Shown here piece by piece: positions 1 to 6,427 of a stretch of DNA of 64,000 nt. The position numbers and the translations under genes were made by a program. The stretch's first letter is position 1. Every line of letters starts with the position of its first letter. The DNA is from VYFG01 sp965248685 (GTDB lineage Bacteria > Pseudomonadota > Gammaproteobacteria > Arenicellales > Poriferihabitantaceae), in assembly GCA_965248685.1 (NCBI GenBank), contig CBDFKC010000002.1, positions 186,001 through 250,000 on the forward strand. The letters are read 5' to 3'. Below the pieces are notes generated by a model. It did no database searches and had not been told where the DNA came from. It saw only the letters and a program-made list of their open reading frames with translations.

Positions 1-452
1 TCCAGCTTTTTTTCCCGGTAGATATCCTCCAGCCTTAAAAATATTCTTTGCTCCATTTCATAGACCCAGCCAGAATATTTCGTAGTAAATAGTTTGTAAT
101 CGAATTTCGAAGAATGCTTTTTTGGATCAAATACTTGTCTGTTTTTCAAGTATTTAACCTTGCTGACGAGGCTCTCATTCACTTCTAATTCCAATACTAC
201 ACCGGCATGCCTGTCTCCGTAATGACTCCACATAAGAGGGTCTTTTCGGGTGCTGCTTAAACACAATAGCCTCAAAATTTTTGTGGCTTCCTTCTTCACC
301 TTGGCAAAGTAATCTCTCTGAGACTTATCCGACATATCAATAGATAAAAGCTCGAAAGGGTCATTGAGATCAGACAGATTTGAAACCTTAAGTCGCTGTA
401 ATCGCAAAGACTCCAGTCCGTGCTTTTCTGATAAGTAGTGGTATAGCTTCAT
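1..452 (-). CDS. DUF2971 family protein, C-terminus beyond window edge
   Basis: This gene reads leftward off the window, so only about 150 N-terminal residues are visible. The start is the ATG at 450-452. Two DUF2971 hallmarks are present: NDPFE at residues 30-34 after a stretch on where an object is seen (KVSNLSDL), and MWSHYG at 74-79 followed by a hydrophobic strand (VVLELE). The family is widespread in accessory regions and its biochemical role is not established to my knowledge. A 107-residue gene ends 12 bp upstream on the same strand, so the two probably form an operon. No signal peptide is visible, so it is probably cytoplasmic. Confidence 0.8.
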   Translation of the reverse strand, partial: MKLYHYLSEKHGLESLRLQRLKVSNLSDLNDPFELLSIDMSDKSQRDYFAKVKKEATKILRLLCLSSTRKDPLMWSHYGDRHAGVVLELEVNESLVSKVKYLKNRQVFDPKKHSSKFDYKLFTTKYSGWVYEMEQRIFLRLEDIYREKKL

Positions 453-464
453 ATTCTCAACTGA

Positions 465-788
465 TTATGCCTCTAACGCGATCCTGACGATCCTCGGTTC
501 CCCTTCGTAAAGCACGGCTGAGACACCATTACCCACAACCAGGCTACCAACAAGGTACTCATTTTCCCGCAAGGCAGTCCAGTTTCCGAGGCCAATTCGG
601 AACGAGTGTACCTTTATTTTGACTGGTCTGGAGTGCTGATTACCCAACGCCTCTCGGCGAGTGATGAAACCGCACCACAGGACTTCCTGGTGTTCACCAG
701 ACTTCCTACGCACTTCCACAAGCTGCTGTTGGGTGTCCTTATCGAAAAGGATATTGCGATAATTCAGTTTTCGGCGGATGACGACCAT
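465..788 (-). CDS. hypothetical protein upstream of DUF2971 gene
   Basis: This 107-residue protein has no signal peptide or membrane segment, and I do not recognise it. The start ATG at 786-788 is preceded by a G-rich stretch (CGGGG) that could serve as a weak ribosome binding site. The composition is normal for a folded protein, with alternating hydrophobic strands in the C-terminal half (EYLVGSLVVGNG). It ends 12 bp before the DUF2971 start, which supports co-translation. The overlapping plus-strand frame at 606-857 looks like a shadow. A perfect 21-bp palindrome lies just upstream at 827-876. Confidence 0.55.
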   Translation of the reverse strand: MVVIRRKLNYRNILFDKDTQQQLVEVRRKSGEHQEVLWCGFITRREALGNQHSRPVKIKVHSFRIGLGNWTALRENEYLVGSLVVGNGVSAVLYEGEPRIVRIALEA

Positions 789-826
789 GCCCCGATTTTA
801 CAGACATCGAAAAAACCTGGACAACG

Positions 827-876
827 AAAAGCCCGGTATCAGCTACTGAATCTCTAGTAGCTGATACCGGGCTTTT
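827..876. terminator. 21-bp perfect inverted repeat, terminator-like
   Basis: The left arm at 827-847 and right arm at 856-876 are exact reverse complements (core GCCCGGTATCAGCTACT) around the 8-base loop GAATCTCT. On the plus strand the stem is followed by six T residues, the signature of an intrinsic terminator. On the minus strand only four T follow. No plus-strand gene ends here, since both neighbours run leftward. It therefore either stops antisense transcription, acts as a leader attenuator for the 107-residue gene and DUF2971, or is a captured element. Confidence 0.6.
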
Positions 877-1032
877 TTGCGTTTTGGTAGGGTTCAAATT
901 CATTGTGCGGTGACTTTAGTATGCATTTGCGTCATTCGGAAATGTTTAGTCTCATAAAACGATTGGCAATGATGACAAATTTAGGGGCTAGAAGAGCAAA
1001 GGCTTCCACCAACGAAAAATAATTGCCTGTGG

Positions 1033-1209
1033 TTAACCTTGGGTTTGTTGTGAATACAAACAACCAGTCTGCATAGGATAACCTGGGTGACACAATTCCA
1101 GTTTTACCGGTTGAGATAAAGCGGTCCCTATAGAGTCACAATCCAACTCCAGTAGATGGGTTACCGCTATCAGTAAAAGTGCGCACTGTATCAATCTATC
1201 AATTTTCAT
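1033..1209 (-). CDS. small secreted-type Cys-containing protein (58 aa)
   Basis: The start ATG (1207-1209) follows GAGGT with six bases between, a strong ribosome binding site. The 58-residue product begins MKIDRLIQCALLLIAVTHLL, a positively charged end followed by a hydrophobic core like a signal peptide or membrane anchor. A short tail of about 38 residues follows, with further cysteines at about 24, 41 and 48. There is no clear lipobox, and I do not recognise the family. It is divergent from the gene at 1384, with an operator-like palindrome between them. It could be an exported Cys-bridged peptide; the coding call rests on the ribosome binding site and the signal-like N-terminus. Confidence 0.5.
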   Translation of the reverse strand: MKIDRLIQCALLLIAVTHLLELDCDSIGTALSQPVKLELCHPGYPMQTGCLYSQQTQG

Positions 1210-1292
1210 TTTTGTACCTCGGTTTTAGTTGTCATTCTTGCAGTCTACACAACAGCGCCGTCAATAAGCATAATTGAATTGTCATAATCCAT

Positions 1293-1312
1293 TAGTGATC
1301 AAAATATCACTA
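1293..1312. promoter_or_regulatory. operator-like palindrome in divergent AT-rich intergenic region
   Basis: TAGTGAT at 1293-1299 and ATCACTA at 1306-1312 form a perfect 7-6-7 inverted repeat in the very AT-rich spacer between the leftward 58-residue gene and the rightward gene at 1384. This geometry fits a dimeric repressor site. No regulator gene is recognised next to it, so the binding protein is unknown. Confidence 0.4.
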
Positions 1313-1383
1313 TATTTATAATCAAAAATAATTTATGATTAATTTAATATTAGAATAGTTAATCAATACTAGATTTTGACAAA

Positions 1384-1815
1384 ATGCAATTAAAAAATAT
1401 AAAACTTTTAAAGGAAATGCGGGGTTTGCACTCTGCGGTAGTAATCACCTTAACTAAAAATCAACACATTCTTTTATCAAAAACGAACACGGATAAGGTT
1501 CCTCAAATAAAAGATGAGCACCGTACACACCTGGCAAACAGACTAGCGAATGATTGTAATAACAATTTATATATTGCTTTGTATAGACAACGAGGTGGTA
1601 CAAAAATATTCAAATCCGTAGATGGCGCAATACAAGATGCAATAAGCATAGGTTTTGAAGAATTCTTAGTGCTGCTGATTGACAAGGTAGACTACCGACT
1701 GGGAAATTGGATAAAATACAACAATAAAATGCTTCGTTTAGAAAACCTCCCTGACAGACTAGTAGCTAAGGATCACCTGATAGCGCCCATTTCTAGTTCT
1801 ATAGGCCCAATATAG
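1384..1815 (+). CDS. hypothetical protein, C-terminus altered by tandem duplication
   Basis: This 143-residue, Lys/Asn-rich protein has no signal peptide or membrane span, and I do not recognise it. The base composition is clearly more AT-rich than the housekeeping genes further right, which suggests acquisition. The start ATG at 1384 lacks a convincing ribosome binding site; an internal Met at residue 12 is an alternative. The stop codon lies inside a 19-bp tandem duplication (1795-1832). Removing one copy would extend the C-terminus to end GPIEDIND, so the present end is probably a recent mutation. Confidence 0.6.
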   Translation: MQLKNIKLLKEMRGLHSAVVITLTKNQHILLSKTNTDKVPQIKDEHRTHLANRLANDCNNNLYIALYRQRGGTKIFKSVDGAIQDAISIGFEEFLVLLIDKVDYRLGNWIKYNNKMLRLENLPDRLVAKDHLIAPISSSIGPI

Positions 1816-1832
1816 TTCTATAGGCCCAATAG
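1795..1832. repeat. 19-bp tandem duplication at 3' end of a gene
   Basis: Two adjacent 19-base units (1795-1813 and 1814-1832, core AGTTCTATAGGCCCAATA) differ only in the last base. Nineteen is not a multiple of three, so the duplication shifts the frame and places the TAG stop of the upstream gene at the unit junction (1813-1815). Confidence 0.85.
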
Positions 1833-2079
1833 AGGATATAAACGATTAAATGCTAATGATCAACGCCATGCAGACGACCAAGCAGCCCTACCGACACTCG
1901 AGGGCGCGCCCAACGGAATGTGGTTTTCGCTGAAGTCCTGGGGGAATTTTTATTCGTTCTCCCCAGTAAAATTAAAAGCGGTATTAAAGGCGAGCAATAG
2001 TTAGGGTCGTGAAATCAATCTTGGTAATTAGCTGACTCCCAAAGTCGTATTCGATATAGACCAATATTTTCCGCACTAA

Positions 2080-2250
2080 CTAATCAAGCAACCCAGTTTC
2101 AATACTATATTTCTGCACAGCCTGGTAAATCTCCGGGCAATTCAAAACCATCGACTCCCCCAAGTAGATCGCGAGGTCCTCTGGTTCTAAATCGATCTGT
2201 TCCGCTGTTTCACCGACTACCTGAAGGATATCGCGCACTCTGTCGTCCAT
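2080..2250 (-). CDS. small acidic hypothetical protein (56 aa)
   Basis: The start ATG (2248-2250) is preceded by AGGAG with eight bases between, an excellent ribosome binding site. The 56-residue product (MDDRVRDILQVVGETAEQID... ending ETGLLD) is acidic and predicted largely helical, with no signal peptide or membrane span and a single cysteine (NCPEI). I do not recognise the family. Small acidic helical proteins of this kind can be antitoxins, anti-restriction proteins or regulators, but nothing in the sequence chooses among these. It stands alone on the minus strand between plus-strand accessory genes. Confidence 0.55.
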   Translation of the reverse strand: MDDRVRDILQVVGETAEQIDLEPEDLAIYLGESMVLNCPEIYQAVQKYSIETGLLD

Positions 2251-2405
2251 TTTCACGTCTCCTGGTGTTGGTGACGTGATTCTAGGGCATCTGACAGCCC
2301 GAAAATGTGCGGAAAAGCACTGTTTTTGGACTTTTAATATGGGTGATACGGCAATAAGGTCTTGAGGAAAAAGGGTACGAATCTTTTATAGCTACCGTTT
2401 CTCAA

Positions 2406-2450
2406 CTGGCGGAAGTATACTCGCTAGAGACAGTCGCCGAATGAGGAACC
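2406..2450. repeat. diverged intergenic repeat, copy 1
   Basis: This 45-base stretch resembles 3209-3259 throughout. Shared blocks are ATACTCG(C/T)TAGAG, CAGTCGC and GAAT(n)(A/T)GGA. It sits about 50 bases before the HEPN gene. See the other copies at 3209 and 5588. Confidence 0.45.
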
Positions 2451-2499
2451 TTATTGCAACCGTGTGTCAATTAGACTCTCACATCCCCGTTAGCAGCCA

Positions 2500-3048
2500 A
2501 TGGCATTAACCAAACTAGAAATGGATTTTGCTAATCTAAAGTATAGATGGAAGCTTTTCTATGAACTATTCGAGAGTGATGACAACGTTAAGATTCTTAA
2601 CGATTCCAGCAATCATGTTTTTGAGGTGCTCCAGAGTTTGATGCTGGACGATGTTAGGTTATCTATCTGCAGAATTAATGATAGAGAAAAAAGTATGGGA
2701 AAAGAAAATAATAGTCTTAAATACCATCTACAAAAGCGGAAAAATGGTATGTCTTCTGAAAAATTTATCGAAATTCAAGATTTAATCAAGTGCCTCGACT
2801 GCTCAATGGCAAATATCAAATCGCATAGAAATTGGGAGATATCTCACAGTGATTTAGAGGTATCTCAAAAAAATAAAGCGTTACCTAAAGTTACCTATGA
2901 CAACATTGACGAATGTATAAATTTAATTGGTCAGGCGCTGAACAAAATATTCGACACCCATGGAGACTACGTCTCGACAACAGTAGGAAGAGGGCCAAGC
3001 TATTTGATTAATATTCTTAGGTTGGGGCTAGACCAATCGAGCAAATAA
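2500..3048 (+). CDS. HEPN domain (AbiU2-like) protein
   Basis: This 182-residue all-helical protein contains the HEPN RNase-type motif R-x5-H at R110-H116 (RNWEISH), followed by Ser-Asp. Upstream helices resemble the AbiU2 HEPN group (a run ending LSICRINDRE at about 54-63). In this superfamily the Arg and His line the active site of metal-independent RNases used in toxin-antitoxin and abortive-infection defence. No nucleotidyltransferase or antitoxin partner is adjacent. The gene is flanked by diverged repeats on both sides and is AT-rich. Defence function is inference; an inactive or housekeeping HEPN cannot be excluded. Confidence 0.65.
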   Translation: MALTKLEMDFANLKYRWKLFYELFESDDNVKILNDSSNHVFEVLQSLMLDDVRLSICRINDREKSMGKENNSLKYHLQKRKNGMSSEKFIEIQDLIKCLDCSMANIKSHRNWEISHSDLEVSQKNKALPKVTYDNIDECINLIGQALNKIFDTHGDYVSTTVGRGPSYLINILRLGLDQSSK

Positions 3049-3367
3049 CAACGACTGCTTTTTCGTTTGCGTGAGCTCGTAATTTGTTGGAAGTCACCCT
3101 GTTGGTTACCAACGTCCATGGCTGAACTGGGCAATGAAGGGGCATAGCCCGCAATATTTGTTCGGCAATATAATTCGACCCAATTTGACGTGGCCTTTAC
3201 AATTATGACCGGCAGAACCATACTCGTTAGAGCCAGTCGCTGAATATGGAGCTGTAGAACAATTTTGTATGAATTTATCTCACAGGCACCCTTTTACGGT
3301 CAGTCAGGCTGGATTGATTAACGAAGTATCGTGGAAAAATACTGTTAGTTGATTTTGGTGAATTAGA
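3049..3367. other. intergenic, gene-free, with diverged repeat copy 2
   Basis: No convincing gene is seen in this 319-base gap. It holds the repeat at 3209-3259 (starts CCGGCAGAACC, ends GGAGCTGTAGAA), which matches 2406-2450 over its first part and 5588-5608 over its last 20 bases. The reverse-strand frame at 3000-3221 has no ribosome binding site and overlaps the HEPN gene, so it is not called. Confidence 0.5.
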
Positions 3368-3625
3368 TTGAAAAAAATCGATAAAACTAATTTTGAAAGA
3401 GAAACCTTGACTGCACCTATTATAGTGGGCGCAATGTTCGGTTTATTGTGCTCAATTAGCGCGTATGTTTTTCATTCCGAGTATTCGACGATTCATGACA
3501 GTCAGGAAGTGGTTTTTCAATCTGGAAAAGTATTTCTGGGAGTCTTCATATCTACTATCGTCCTACTGGGAGTATCCCCGATATTGGTAGCAAGAGTGAC
3601 CAAGCTGCTATCGCAAAGCGACTGA
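3368..3625 (+). CDS. small two-helix membrane protein
   Basis: This 85-residue protein has two predicted membrane helices, at about residues 15-34 (APIIVGAMFGLLCSISAYVF) and 52-73 (KVFLGVFISTIVLLGVSPIL). They are separated by a polar loop, and the tail is short and cytoplasmic. The start is a TTG at 3368 with only a weak upstream GGTG. I do not recognise the family. A weak hairpin (AAGCC...GGCTT) followed by five T at about 3641-3671 could terminate it before the next cluster. Confidence 0.5.
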   Translation: MKKIDKTNFERETLTAPIIVGAMFGLLCSISAYVFHSEYSTIHDSQEVVFQSGKVFLGVFISTIVLLGVSPILVARVTKLLSQSD

Positions 3626-3765
3626 CCCTGTCATACTCTAAGAAGCCACTCGCCTAATTTTGGGGCTTTTTATCCGATGAGAAAAGCAGACATTATGTGG
3701 TTTTTCCCACAACGATAAATAGGCAAAGTATATAAAATTAAATAAAATATGGAAAATTTTTAATT

Positions 3766-4053
3766 ATGTCTGATGTAGACAAATTGGTGCACAACGATTG
3801 GACATGGCTTGCGGATTACGGCTTTCCATATTCAGAGTGGACTATTCATTGTGAGGAAGGTAGGAAGTGCAGAGTAGGTATGGGTGTATCTATTGGAGGA
3901 AAACCTAGGGGGGAACGCATCACTTTTGAAAATCATAAGACATTTTTCACCGTCGGCGTCGGTGCCATTAAGGTTAAGGTGGCAGATGGACAAGGAGATT
4001 GCCTTATAAAACTCAAACAAGGGAAGCATGGGTATTTCCCACTATATAGATAA
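3766..4053 (+). CDS. hypothetical protein, first gene of a three-gene cluster
   Basis: This 95-residue soluble protein is rich in Trp and Gly and predicted mostly beta. It contains three cysteines and no signal peptide. The ATG at 3766 follows GGAA about ten bases upstream. It is 16 bp from the next gene and the run continues to 5283, so the three genes are probably one operon whose other members are exported. I do not recognise the fold, and the cytosolic location of this member is inferred from the lack of a signal. Confidence 0.6.
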   Translation: MSDVDKLVHNDWTWLADYGFPYSEWTIHCEEGRKCRVGMGVSIGGKPRGERITFENHKTFFTVGVGAIKVKVADGQGDCLIKLKQGKHGYFPLYR

Positions 4054-4069
4054 TAGCGAGATTTAAATT

Positions 4070-4795
4070 ATGTTTAAACTATTTGCACCAATACTAGTTT
4101 TTTTGACCCTTCTTCTACCGAGTCATTCATATGCTGGTTTTTTAAGCGAAGCATGGGGAGTTGTTACTGATCCCTTAAAACTAGACTCTAGTACAGAAAA
4201 TATGATTCATGCAGTGGAGAGAGCAGCACTACACATGAAGGATTTAAAAAGGGGTTTAGATGATTCCGGTAGAGTAGTTGACACCAACATTAGAGATTAT
4301 TTGTCGGAAATTGATGACACAATTGATGGTGCAATAGGCGGCGCGGATCAAGTCGTATCAAATGCTCTTACAAAAATATCATCTATCGAAGCAGATTTTT
4401 TTGAGCATTCAAATCAGTTAGTAAAATGCTCTGTAGTAGTAACATCCGAGGAAGTTAAAAACACTTTGTCGGAAATGCTAAATACCATAGGAGAAACTAA
4501 GCCCAGGTTCGAATTGTTCGGTTTTAAAATAGGTGAAGTTCAACTTACTGCTCAAGATATAATTAAGCCTATTGATGGATACTTTCTAGCTCAGGACAAA
4601 GCAAAGGAACGCCTTGCAAGTCTGGAGGAAACAGATTTAGCAAGAACGGTAGAAGCTATATATGGTCAAATGGAACAAACAGCATACGATACGAAATGCC
4701 ATTATCAACCAGAAAATTTTCTTCAAGTGAGGCTTACAAAAGACATTTACGAGTATCGCCGGCTACATCAAGTTTGGGCTGGATTGGTTAATTAA
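4070..4795 (+). CDS. secreted helical hypothetical protein
   Basis: This 241-residue protein has a clear signal peptide, MFKLFAPILVFLTLLLPSHS, with likely cleavage after SYA at about residue 22. The mature part is predicted almost entirely alpha-helical and amphipathic, with two cysteines at about 125 and 209 that could pair in the periplasm. No enzyme motif is visible. It lies 16 bp after the 95-residue gene and 23 bp before a secreted tail-collar protein. I infer an exported structural or binding role in the cluster; the family is not recognised. Confidence 0.65.
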   Translation: MFKLFAPILVFLTLLLPSHSYAGFLSEAWGVVTDPLKLDSSTENMIHAVERAALHMKDLKRGLDDSGRVVDTNIRDYLSEIDDTIDGAIGGADQVVSNALTKISSIEADFFEHSNQLVKCSVVVTSEEVKNTLSEMLNTIGETKPRFELFGFKIGEVQLTAQDIIKPIDGYFLAQDKAKERLASLEETDLARTVEAIYGQMEQTAYDTKCHYQPENFLQVRLTKDIYEYRRLHQVWAGLVN

Positions 4796-4818
4796 TATAT
4801 AAACAATAGGAAAAATAT

Positions 4819-5283
4819 ATGAAAAAGGTAATATTGGTCTTTGCAAGTTTAATGCTCGTTATTGGCCTGTCAGGAAACGCAATTAGTCAAAATAATGGTA
4901 CCTGTGAAACTATTTTGGAATGTGCACAGAAAGCAATGGAAGCATCTTTTCAGGCTAAAACAGCTATTAGAATAGCGGTTCCAAAGGGGGCAATAATGGC
5001 ATTTAATCTTAGTGAATGCCCTGACGGATGGGATTTATTCGCCCCTCTTTCTGGACGAGTTGCATTGGGTGCTGGTGTAAGGCCACTTGGTGAGAGTGGA
5101 GGCGCAGAAGTGCATAAACATAATATTTCTATAGGCAACTCGGCCAAAGGTCCGAGACTACCGCCTGGCCATAGAAATGATGTGTCACAATTTCCAGTGT
5201 CGACCCATTCCCATTCTGCATCAATTTCTCAAAATCAAAATATGCCGCCTTTCCACGTTCTTACGTATTGTGAGCGTAAGTGA
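4819..5283 (+). CDS. secreted phage tail-collar domain protein
   Basis: This 154-residue protein has a signal peptide (MKKVILVFASLMLVIGLSGN, cleavage near residue 24). A tail-collar type domain (also called microcystin-dependent protein type) follows: PKGAIMAF at 55-62, CPDGW at 67-71, SGR at 78-80, GESGG at 91-95, a His-rich loop, and the terminal MPPFHVLTYC at 142-151. In phages this domain caps tail fibres; free-standing secreted versions occur in bacteria with unclear roles. AGGA lies eight bases before the ATG. It is the last gene of the 3766-5283 cluster. No other phage structural genes are visible. Confidence 0.75.
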   Translation: MKKVILVFASLMLVIGLSGNAISQNNGTCETILECAQKAMEASFQAKTAIRIAVPKGAIMAFNLSECPDGWDLFAPLSGRVALGAGVRPLGESGGAEVHKHNISIGNSAKGPRLPPGHRNDVSQFPVSTHSHSASISQNQNMPPFHVLTYCERK

Positions 5284-5450
5284 TTACTAGTCGATCACTC
5301 TCCGTTTGGCATCGAATGACTGCTTTACCGTAATTATTATGATTGTGAGTTTTCCGTGATTGACTGTTCTGGGCAAAACTCGGTCATAGAGGTATTCAGT
5401 CATACTGATTTCTGCCAGCCACTTCTTGCTTAGATGCGTGGTGGTCTCTG

Positions 5451-5564
5451 CTATTGCGAAATTTGGATAATTGGGTGAACAAAAGCCCAGGCAGGTAAGA
5501 CCAAGAGACTTCCGTGAACAACTGCCGAAACGGTGACGATATAGACCGCTATAAAACTTTTCAT
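5451..5564 (-). CDS. 37-residue hydrophobic peptide
   Basis: The ATG at 5562-5564 has a near-ideal ribosome binding site (AGGAG, seven bases before). The product is 37 residues, begins MKSF and then runs through a long hydrophobic stretch (AVYIVTVSAVVHGSLLVLPA), as expected for a single-span membrane peptide or an uncleaved signal. It is too short for family assignment. Its upstream region carries the duplicated leader at 5621-5706. Toxin-type hydrophobic peptides look similar, but there is no direct evidence for that role. Confidence 0.4.
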   Translation of the reverse strand: MKSFIAVYIVTVSAVVHGSLLVLPAWAFVHPIIQISQ

Positions 5565-5587
5565 GCTAACTCTCCTGCTTATTAATT

Positions 5588-5608
5588 CGTTGAATTGGAG
5601 CTGTAGAA
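5588..5608. repeat. diverged intergenic repeat, copy 3 (partial)
   Basis: CGTTGAATTGGAGCTGTAGAA matches the end of copy 2 (CGCTGAATATGGAGCTGTAGAA at 3238-3259) with one substitution and one indel. It is upstream of the 37-residue peptide gene on the opposite strand. Confidence 0.4.
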
Positions 5609-5620
5609 ATACTTGTTGAA

Positions 5621-5706
5621 ACTCCCGACAATTCTCTATAACTTATTGATCAACAGAGGGGTATTTCTGCTGTACTCCCGACAATTATAGAGCCTAACTT
5701 ATTGAT
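5621..5706 (-). repeat. duplicated leader with alternative pairings
   Basis: Two direct repeats, 5621-5650 and 5674-5706, share ACTCCCGACAATT and TAACTTATTGAT. The first copy lies inside a hairpin (5613-5619 with 5650-5656, extended by 5603-5612 with 5661-5670). Its CTCTATAA (5634-5641) is also complementary to TTATAGAG (5685-5692) in the second copy. Read on the minus strand, this precedes the 37-residue peptide gene, and each copy contains a TATAAT- or TATAGA-like hexamer followed by TTGTCGGGAGT. Confidence 0.45.
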
Positions 5707-5835
5707 TTAATTGTAAAAATATATTGACTAATCATCAGTTCAATCAAAGTAATTCCCTTACAGTATTTTATCGTAGACATCCTTGTCCTCGTGCGAAATT
5801 ATCTGAGCGCTCTGTCTAGCTCAGAATAGAAATAG

Positions 5836-6294
5836 TTACATAATCACTGGCCCGCTGCACATAACATGAAATCGATCACTATCGGGTGAATTTTTCAAAA
5901 CGGGCAGGTTATTGTGCATCCAACGAATACATATCTCGCATTGATTTAATGGAGATGATGCACACTCTATGGAAAACTGCGGGTTCGGATGAGATTGAGC
6001 CAATACGTTGAATATCGGGATCAACTCTCGTTGGGTAGAATTAGCGGGGCTGAATTCTGACAATGTTTGATAATGAATATTAAATTCATTCCTCCTGACT
6101 GCTGATGGAAACAGACGCATTCGTTCAAGAATCGAAGACGCAACGATCGAGGAATCACTGAGGAGCTGGGCCTGATGATTGAACTGTAGACTTCTAATCT
6201 GGGTGGCGGCGAGACCAATGACGCTGATTGCAATAATGGTCGAGGTGACCATTACTTCTACCAGTGCAAATCCCTGTTGCTTTATTTTTTTCAT
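5836..6294 (-). CDS. PilV-like type IV pilus minor pilin
   Basis: This 152-residue protein has a class III prepilin signal: MKKIKQQG, cleavage between G8 and F9, then FALVEVMVTSTIIAISVIGL with Glu at mature position 5. That is followed by the ATQIRSLQ region seen in PilV-type minor pilins. The remainder is a small globular domain with four cysteines. AAGG lies a few bases before the ATG. Minor pilins prime assembly of the pilus or pseudopilus at the inner membrane. No fimT, pilW, pilX or pilY1 is adjacent, which is unusual since pilV is normally within such an operon. PilV rather than GspI/GspJ is a moderate-confidence choice. Confidence 0.75.
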   Translation of the reverse strand: MKKIKQQGFALVEVMVTSTIIAISVIGLAATQIRSLQFNHQAQLLSDSSIVASSILERMRLFPSAVRRNEFNIHYQTLSEFSPANSTQRELIPIFNVLAQSHPNPQFSIECASSPLNQCEICIRWMHNNLPVLKNSPDSDRFHVMCSGPVIM

Positions 6295-6427
6295 TTTAAC
6301 CTTTGGTAATCCTTTACCGTCTTTTTATTATTCACGAGGTGCTGATAAATTGCAACCCCATCGCCAGATTGCTGATTCCAAAAGAATAAATCAGAATCGC
6401 GGTGCTCTCCTTCTGGGACTTATGGAG

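Noticed and set aside
606..857. Plus-strand open frame of 83 codons opposite the 107-residue gene
   Set aside because: No ribosome binding site, its stop lies inside the palindrome, and the minus-strand frame is coupled to a recognisable DUF2971 gene.
886..900. GGTTCAAATTC resembling a tRNA T-loop
   Set aside because: The flanking bases do not pair into a T stem or acceptor stem, so no tRNA can be folded.
1939..1967. Hairpin CTGGGG/CCCCAG as a terminator
   Set aside because: No T tract follows on either strand and the stem has a bulge; it may be incidental.
2390..2499. Integron attC-like site (GTTAGCA near 2486)
   Set aside because: The matching R'' core and the paired inner boxes are not present, and no integrase gene is in the window.
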